Positions 58,934-64,000 of a stretch of 64,000 nucleotides of DNA are shown piece by piece. How positions within the stretch are numbered: the stretch's first letter is position 1; each line of letters starts with the position of its first letter. Position numbers and translations under genes: made by a program. Location of the stretch: NCBI GenBank assembly GCA_003525905.1, contig DQIA01000118.1:9248-73247 (forward strand). Reading direction: 5' to 3'. The notes beneath the pieces were generated by a model. The model was not told the origin of the DNA, searched no databases, and saw only the letters and a list, made by a program, of their open reading frames with translations. The DNA is from Clostridiales bacterium (lineage in GTDB: Bacteria; Bacillota; Clostridia; Oscillospirales; Oscillospiraceae).

Positions 58934-60838
58934 ATGGTTTTTTGGAAACGGGAGCTGCGGGAGCTGGAGGCTTCCGGGCACCGGTTCGAGGATATTTTCC
59001 GCATTTTTTCGACGGAATTCACGGACACGCCCTTTTCTCTGCAGTTTACGGCCGGGCAGACGCAGCGCATGAGCTATGCGGAGCTGACGGCTCTGACGAA
59101 CCGCTTGGCGCGTGTGCTGCATGCGCACTTTGCCGGGCAGGAGGGCGCGTTTCTGGCGATCCGCATGGAAAATTCTCCCCTGTGGGTCGCGGCGTTTTTT
59201 GGCACGCTGATGGCGGGCTTTCGGCCTCTGCTGCTGAACCTGCGGCTGGACGACGCGACGCTGGCCCCGGTCGAGCAGCTGGCGGCGGGCGTTCTGACGG
59301 ACCGGCCGCGCGCGGGCTGTATCGATCTGTCCGCGGCCGGTGATGCGGCGGGATTCACGCCCGTCTGGGCCGATGAGATCGCCCTGATGACCTCCGGCAC
59401 GACCGGCACGCCGAAGCTCGTGCTCTATGACGGCGCTGCCATCACGGCGCAGCTGCTGCAGTCTGAGAGCATCGTGCGCAAGTGCCCGGAGGTCAAGCAC
59501 GACCGGCTGGCGCGCGAGCTGCGGATGCTGGCATTTTTGCCGTTCTATCATATTTTCGGCCTGATGGCCTCGCTCTTGTGGTTCATTTTCTTCGGCGTGA
59601 CGTTCGTGTTTCTCGAGCGCTACGACAGCCGCAGCATCCAGTATGCCTGCAAGGTCGGCCGCGTGACGCACTTTTTTGCTGTGCCCGCCGTGTGGGAGCA
59701 GACGGCCCGCCAGCTCCTGCGCGAGGCAGAGCGGCAGGGGCAGAAGGAAAAGCTCCTGCGCGCCGTGCGCTTCTCCAACGGGCTGCAGTCCGTCTTCCCG
59801 CGGCTCGGCGCAAGGCTGGCGCGGCGCGTGCTGTTCCGCCGTGTGCGGGAACAGGCGCTCGGCACGGAGCCAATGTTCTGCATCAGCGGCGGAGGCTTCC
59901 TGCAGCCGCAGGCGGCCGAGCTGATGAACGGCCTCGGCTACGGCATGCACAACGGCTACGGCATGACGGAGACGGGCATCCTGTCCGTCGAGCTGTCGCG
60001 GCGGGCCAAATGGCGGCTGTCCGGCGGCGTCGGTCTGCCTCTGCAGGCGCTCTCCGGCGGCTGGCGCATTGCGGAAGACGGCGTGCTGGAGCTGCGCTCT
60101 CCGCTTCTATACACGGCCATGCTTGAAAACGGTGTGCGCGTGCCGCGCGATCCGGAGGCATGGTTCCGCACGCGGGACGTCTTCCGCGCCGAGGGCGGCC
60201 GGTGGTATATGGAGGCCCGGCAGGGCGACCTGATCATCGGTGCAAACGGTGAAAATCTCAGTCCGGATCTGATCGAGCAGCGCCTTGCCCTGCAGGCCGG
60301 GACGGCCAGTTGTGTGCTCGGCATGGAGCTGGAGGGCGATGAGCGCCCCGTGCTGATCGTGCAGACGGCTGCGGACGACTATGCAAGAGCCAGAGCCTCC
60401 GCTGCGGCCTATGAGGCGGTCGCCCGCCTGCCGCTGACGATGCGCCCGGCGCGTATTTTCCTGACGGAGCAGGAGCTGCCCATCAGCTTCGGCAAGCCCC
60501 GCCGCGCAGAGCTGCGCAAAAAACTGGCGGACGGCTCGATCTTCCTGACCCCGGCGCACCGGCCGGAGCCGGAGGAGCTGACCCGGCTGGAGGACGAGAG
60601 CAGCCGCGCGCTCGTGCAGGAGCTGTGTGAGCTTCTCGGCTCCGTGACGGGGCAGACCGTCGGCCCGGACACGCAGCTCCTGCAGGAGCTCGGCGTGGAC
60701 AGCCTGACCTACTATAATATTTTTTCCGCCGTTTCGGAGCGCTACGGCATCAGCCTGACGATGGATGCCGAGCACCCGCTGTTCACGGCGCGGGATTTTG
60801 CCGCCGCAGTGCAGGCGGAGCGGGAGGCGGTCGAATGA
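58934..60838 (+). CDS. AMP-dependent acyl/amino acid synthetase fused to an acyl carrier domain
   Basis: 634 aa. Residues ~1-505 form an ANL adenylating enzyme: P-loop-like LMTSGTTGTPKL, FLPFYHIFGL, a substrate-site stretch NGYGMTETG, RTRDVFR and the catalytic-lysine region ISFGKPRRAEL. Residues ~545-634 are a carrier domain with phosphopantetheine site Ser590 in ELGVDSLTYYN. The enzyme should load an acyl (or aminoacyl) group on its own carrier. The ATG at 58934 has AGGAG 10 nt upstream. It is the first gene of a six-gene operon with acyltransferases. Confidence 0.9.
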   Translation: MVFWKRELRELEASGHRFEDIFRIFSTEFTDTPFSLQFTAGQTQRMSYAELTALTNRLARVLHAHFAGQEGAFLAIRMENSPLWVAAFFGTLMAGFRPLLLNLRLDDATLAPVEQLAAGVLTDRPRAGCIDLSAAGDAAGFTPVWADEIALMTSGTTGTPKLVLYDGAAITAQLLQSESIVRKCPEVKHDRLARELRMLAFLPFYHIFGLMASLLWFIFFGVTFVFLERYDSRSIQYACKVGRVTHFFAVPAVWEQTARQLLREAERQGQKEKLLRAVRFSNGLQSVFPRLGARLARRVLFRRVREQALGTEPMFCISGGGFLQPQAAELMNGLGYGMHNGYGMTETGILSVELSRRAKWRLSGGVGLPLQALSGGWRIAEDGVLELRSPLLYTAMLENGVRVPRDPEAWFRTRDVFRAEGGRWYMEARQGDLIIGANGENLSPDLIEQRLALQAGTASCVLGMELEGDERPVLIVQTAADDYARARASAAAYEAVARLPLTMRPARIFLTEQELPISFGKPRRAELRKKLADGSIFLTPAHRPEPEELTRLEDESSRALVQELCELLGSVTGQTVGPDTQLLQELGVDSLTYYNIFSAVSERYGISLTMDAEHPLFTARDFAAAVQAEREAVE

Positions 60839-61458
60839 AGCTGCTGTTCCGCTGGATCAACAAGCTGCTGTGCGGCTGGAACGTCGGCCTGTATTTCCGG
60901 CCGCGCATCCGCTACGAGGGCAAGAAGTGCCTCCCGGCCTTTACACGCGGCCCGGCAATTATCATCACGAACCATAAGAACCAGATGGACTTTCTTCTGG
61001 TGCTGTATCTGTTCTATTTCCGTTATGTCCGCTGCCTCGTCGGTAAGACGTTTTATGAGTGCAACCGCTTCCTGAACTGGTGCCTGCGGATGCTCGGTGC
61101 CATCAAGGTCGATCGCTTCTCGTTCGGCATGGACTTTTTCTGCGAGTCGGTCGAGGCGCTCCGGCGCGGGCAGCTGCTGCTCATCTTCCCGGAGGGGCGC
61201 TTCTCCACGACGGGAGAAATTCTGGAATTCCGCAGCACGGCGGCTTTGCTCGCCCTGCAGACCGATGTGCCCATCATCCCCATGTGGCACTCCGTGAACT
61301 ATGGCTTCGGCAAGCGCACGGACGTCGTCATCGGCGAGCCGATCCGCCTTTCGGAGCTGTGCAGCACGGCAAACCCGGACGCGGCGGAGCTGGACCGCCT
61401 GACGGCCATCCTGCGTGACAAGGTCATCGAGCTGCGCGGCATGGCGCAGGAGGCGTGA
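60835..61458 (+). CDS. 1-acyl-sn-glycerol-3-phosphate acyltransferase-like protein (PlsC family), copy 1
   Basis: 207 aa. The acyltransferase box NHKNQMDF (H-x4-D) lies near residue 43, and FPEGRFSTTGE near 120 binds the phosphate acceptor. A hydrophobic helix around LVLYLFYF anchors it to the membrane. It overlaps the synthetase gene by 4 bp. PlsC enzymes use acyl-ACP, and here acyl-carrier may come from the upstream fusion. The acceptor may be a lysolipid or another hydroxyl or amino group. Confidence 0.9.
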   Translation: MKLLFRWINKLLCGWNVGLYFRPRIRYEGKKCLPAFTRGPAIIITNHKNQMDFLLVLYLFYFRYVRCLVGKTFYECNRFLNWCLRMLGAIKVDRFSFGMDFFCESVEALRRGQLLLIFPEGRFSTTGEILEFRSTAALLALQTDVPIIPMWHSVNYGFGKRTDVVIGEPIRLSELCSTANPDAAELDRLTAILRDKVIELRGMAQEA

Positions 61459-61461
61459 GCC

Positions 61462-62196
61462 ATGCGGAAACTGCTGCAGCGGCTGTGGGATATCGCCGCA
61501 GATTTTGCAAATTTCATGGGCGGCCTCGGCATGCGCCTTGTCTGGCTGCCGAAGCTCCATTTTTCGCCCGGCGCGGAGCAAGTGCGCACGGACCCCGGTC
61601 CGGCGCTGTTCGTGCTGAATCACAGCTGGTGGATGGATGCCCCGATGCTGTGCCTGCTGTGCCGCCGCAGACGCATTTCCGTCGTGGCGGCGGGTGAGAT
61701 GTTCACGGGGGTGCGCAGCCTTGCCATGCGCTCGCTGCGCTGCATCCCGGTCGACCGGGCCGCGGGCGCGGACCTGAGCTTCTTCCATGAGGCGCTGCGC
61801 CGCCTGCGTGCGGGCCGGTGCGTCGCCATCTTCCCGGAGGGGGCGCTCAACCCGACGGAAACGCTCCTGCCGTTCAAGCAGGGCGCGGCGCTGCTGGCCC
61901 TGCAGGCCGGGGTGCCGGTCATCCCCGTCTACAGCGCGGGGAATTATCAGCCGTTCCAGCGGCTGCAGCTCCAGTTCGGCGCGCCCATCGTGCTGACGCA
62001 GCGGCCGAACGCCGCGGGCGTGCAGGAGGCGACGCAGTGCCTGCAGGAGGCCATGGAGCGCCTGCAGGAGGAGCTTTATCTGGAGATGAAACCGAAATAT
62101 CGGACGCGCGCGGCTGAATTCCACCGCCGCTTCCGGGAAACAACGCTCCGGCGGCAGCGGGAGCAGCAAAAAGGAGAGAGAAATCATGACGCTTGA
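61462..62196 (+). CDS. PlsC-family acyltransferase, copy 2
   Basis: 244 aa. H-x4-D box NHSWWMDAP near residue 54 and FPEGALNPTETLLPFKQGAA near 127. It differs strongly from copy 1, so it is not a recent duplicate. It starts 3 bp after copy 1 and overlaps the free ACP gene by 11 bp. Two distinct acyltransferases in one operon suggest stepwise acylation at two positions. Confidence 0.9.
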   Translation: MRKLLQRLWDIAADFANFMGGLGMRLVWLPKLHFSPGAEQVRTDPGPALFVLNHSWWMDAPMLCLLCRRRRISVVAAGEMFTGVRSLAMRSLRCIPVDRAAGADLSFFHEALRRLRAGRCVAIFPEGALNPTETLLPFKQGAALLALQAGVPVIPVYSAGNYQPFQRLQLQFGAPIVLTQRPNAAGVQEATQCLQEAMERLQEELYLEMKPKYRTRAAEFHRRFRETTLRRQREQQKGERNHDA

Positions 62197-62434
62197 ACGC
62201 CTGATCCGTGTTGCGCAGACGGCGCTGGAGGGCTCGGAGGCAGATCTCGGCCATGTGACGGCGCAGACCCGCCTGCAGGAGGACCTCGGCCTGAACAGCA
62301 TCACGATGCTGATGCTCATGATCGGCATCGAGGACGAATTTTCCATCCGCTTCCCGACGGAACGCCTGCCGGAGCTGCACACCGTTGGCGATGTGGTCGC
62401 CGTCATCGAGGAGCTGCTCCATGCTCCGGCGTAA
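62186..62434 (+). CDS. Acyl carrier protein (stand-alone)
   Basis: 82 aa, the size of AcpP. The phosphopantetheine attachment site is Ser38 in LGLNSITMLML; the usual DSL is replaced by NSI, which marks it as a specialised carrier rather than the fatty acid synthase ACP. GGAGAGAG precedes the ATG. It is translationally coupled to both neighbours (11 bp and 14 bp overlaps). Confidence 0.9.
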   Translation: MTLERLIRVAQTALEGSEADLGHVTAQTRLQEDLGLNSITMLMLMIGIEDEFSIRFPTERLPELHTVGDVVAVIEELLHAPA

Positions 62435-62831
62435 ACGGCTGGCAGACCTGCCGGAACACTGGGACTTCGGCGAGCTGACGCCCGGTGCGCAGGTGCGTGT
62501 GCGGCGCAGCGGGTATTACCACCATGGCATTTACATCGGAAACGGTGAGATCGTCCATTTTGACGGCTCGCCGAATGAGCAGGATGCTGCGGCCGTGCGG
62601 GTGCGCCGCACCGGCATGGAGGAATTCCTGCGCGGCGGCCTGCCGGAACTTCGTATCTATGGCCGCGCGGAGCGAAAGCTGCTGCGCGCGCCGGATGAGA
62701 TCGTTGCAGCCGCGCTTTCTGCCGTCGGCCGCAGCGGCTATGACTATCGGACGAACAATTGTGAGCACTTTTCCAACGAATGCGCGTTTGGAGAGCACTA
62801 CAGCCGCCAGAGCGGGGAGGGAAACGAATGA
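62421..62831 (+). CDS. LRAT/NlpC-P60-like putative acyltransferase or amidase
   Basis: 136 aa. LRAT-fold landmarks are present: His34-His35 in YYHHGIYIGNGEIVHF and the catalytic NCEHF with Cys114. Such proteins form thioester intermediates and act as phospholipid acyltransferases or hydrolases. In an operon with two carrier proteins and two PlsC enzymes, acyl transfer to or from a lipid is the natural guess. The start at 62421 lies in the ACP gene end; a good Shine-Dalgarno is lacking, consistent with coupling. Confidence 0.82.
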   Translation: MLRRKRLADLPEHWDFGELTPGAQVRVRRSGYYHHGIYIGNGEIVHFDGSPNEQDAAAVRVRRTGMEEFLRGGLPELRIYGRAERKLLRAPDEIVAAALSAVGRSGYDYRTNNCEHFSNECAFGEHYSRQSGEGNE

Positions 62832-63934
62832 AAAAGTGGTGGATCGTTTTGGCAGTCGTTCTGACGATCGCTGTCGCGGCGGTTGTTGGCTATATGCTGC
62901 ACACCGCGCCGCGCGGCGTGGAGAGCCTGCAGGCCACGCAGCCGGAGACGGCGGCGCCCACGGAGCCCGCAACAGAGCGCCCGACGGAGCCGCCGACCGA
63001 AGCGCCGACGGAGCCGCCCATGGAGGCGGGCGAGACGCTGGTCCTCAACGGGACGGAGCTTGTCACGGCCGTTTCGGACGGAACGGAATACGTTTCGGCA
63101 GACGCGCTGCAGCAGGCGGGGCTTCCCCTGCCGGAGGCGGAGCCGCTTCAAAACGGCGGGATGGACTATTATGTGCTGTCCGCCGTCTCGGAGGAGAATC
63201 GCTGCGCGGAATATGTCGACGACGAGACCGGACTTCGCTATCTGACGCCCGGTGCGGCGCGCTTTTCCATCGAGCAGAGCGTGAACGTGCCGGTGCTGAT
63301 GTACCATGCTGTCAGCGACAATATGTGGGGCATCGATGAGCTGTTTGTCAGCCCGTCGTCCATGGAGGAGCAGCTTCGGTATCTGGTGGACAACGGCTAT
63401 GAGCCGATCTGGTTCTCCGATCTGGCGGAGCTGGAGCAGTACGAGAAGCCTGTCATCCTGACGTTTGACGACGGCTATGACGACAACTACACAGAGCTTC
63501 TGCCGCTGCTGCGGAAATACAATGTCAAAGCGACGGTGTTCATGATCGCCGATGCCATGGGCATGCAGCACAAAATGACGGAGGAGCAGGTGCGCGAGAT
63601 GGCGGATTCCGGCCTCGTTTCCATCCAGAGCCACGGCCTGACTCATGCGAATATGGATGCCATGGACGAGGAGACGCTCATCCGGGAGCTTGGCGAGTCG
63701 CAGCGTATCCTGACGCGCGTGACGGGCCGCCAGCCCTCGGTGCTGTGCTATCCGACGGGCCGCTACAGCAACCTGACGCTCGAGGTTGCAGAGCGCTACT
63801 ACAACTTCGGCCTGAAAATGGTAGGCGGGCAGTACAATACGGCGGACGATCCCTTCCTTGTGAGCCGCTATTACGTCTCGCGGTATACGGGCCTTGACAG
63901 CTTCGCTGCCATGGTCGCCCCTGCGGGCACATAA
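62828..63934 (+). CDS. Polysaccharide deacetylase family protein, membrane anchored
   Basis: 368 aa. An N-terminal membrane helix (~3-22) is followed by a Thr/Pro/Glu linker (~34-62), a small domain, and a NodB homology domain from ~150: LTFDDGYDDNYTEL with the catalytic and metal Asp, and SHGLTH (H-x3-H) for the metal. It probably removes N-acetyl groups from a wall or surface polysaccharide outside the membrane. ATGA overlap with the LRAT-like gene places it as the last gene of the operon. The 66 bp after it to the window end show no feature. Confidence 0.9.
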   Translation: MKKWWIVLAVVLTIAVAAVVGYMLHTAPRGVESLQATQPETAAPTEPATERPTEPPTEAPTEPPMEAGETLVLNGTELVTAVSDGTEYVSADALQQAGLPLPEAEPLQNGGMDYYVLSAVSEENRCAEYVDDETGLRYLTPGAARFSIEQSVNVPVLMYHAVSDNMWGIDELFVSPSSMEEQLRYLVDNGYEPIWFSDLAELEQYEKPVILTFDDGYDDNYTELLPLLRKYNVKATVFMIADAMGMQHKMTEEQVREMADSGLVSIQSHGLTHANMDAMDEETLIRELGESQRILTRVTGRQPSVLCYPTGRYSNLTLEVAERYYNFGLKMVGGQYNTADDPFLVSRYYVSRYTGLDSFAAMVAPAGT

Positions 63935-64000
63935 ACAGGCTGGAAAACACGCCAAAACGGGTCCCTTGCGGGGCACCAGTAATACTGATTCCTGATTAAA

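Overview
The window reads as a chromosomal segment of a high-GC, spore-forming, diderm-free Firmicute, most likely a clostridium of the Oscillospiraceae type. The evidence is a complete spoIIAA-spoIIAB-sigF operon, a CIRCE operator before clpB, a Firmicute-style mraZ/dcw cluster with a PASTA penicillin-binding protein, meso-DAP-type MurE, S-layer-homology proteins, strong Shine-Dalgarno sites before nearly every gene and many ATGA-coupled starts. No rRNA, prophage, insertion sequence or CRISPR array was seen.

Layout: 1-2.2 kb holds the 3' part of rpoC. A 0.5 kb gap follows with two near-identical terminators enclosing a set of hairpins, then the mraZ promoter and its decamer operator. The dcw cluster (2.7-16.7 kb) runs mraZ-rsmH-ftsL-pbp-murE-murF-mraY-ftsW-murG-murA-ftsQ-ftsZ, without murC, murD or ftsA. 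Then come a TrpR-like regulator, a methyltransferase and hslO (16.8-18.8 kb), tRNA cluster 1 (Val, Asp, Phe, Gly, Cys), a phosphatase-acetyltransferase fusion, a pair of inverted structured repeats around a small YtxH-like gene (21.2-21.9 kb), a MATE exporter, tRNA-Thr, and an amino acid ABC importer (23.7-26.2 kb). An AraC-type regulator is divergent from galK-galT-galE (27.2-30.9 kb). On the minus strand follow a glycosyltransferase, the spoIIA operon, and a response regulator-kinase-GerMN lipoprotein set headed by a frameshifted comEA-like gene (30.9-37.8 kb).

The right half has a D-Ala-D-Ala carboxypeptidase, a type 4 uracil-DNA glycosylase, exonuclease III with an SLH-NlpC/P60 hydrolase, clpB under CIRCE, tRNA cluster 2 (Gly, Arg, His, Gln, Lys), a probable type I toxin-antitoxin locus (46.2-46.6 kb), ktrB-ktrA, trmL, pgk-tpiA, a nucleoside hydrolase, a PadR-controlled membrane/surface operon (52.4-55.1 kb), a 271 bp multi-hairpin element with terminal inverted repeats (55.07-55.34 kb), an ogt-glycosylase DNA repair pair, and a block for acyl/lipid and envelope chemistry (56.9-63.9 kb): phosphopantetheinyl transferase, GT2-GtrA glycosyltransferase, adenylation-ACP fusion, two PlsC-type acyltransferases, a free ACP, an LRAT-like protein and a polysaccharide deacetylase.

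Functionally most of the window is cell envelope growth and division, with sporulation control, galactose use, K+ uptake, lower glycolysis and DNA repair. The least explained parts are the acyl-transfer cluster at the right end and three kinds of structured non-coding sequence (2.2-2.5, 21.2-21.9 and 55.1-55.3 kb).
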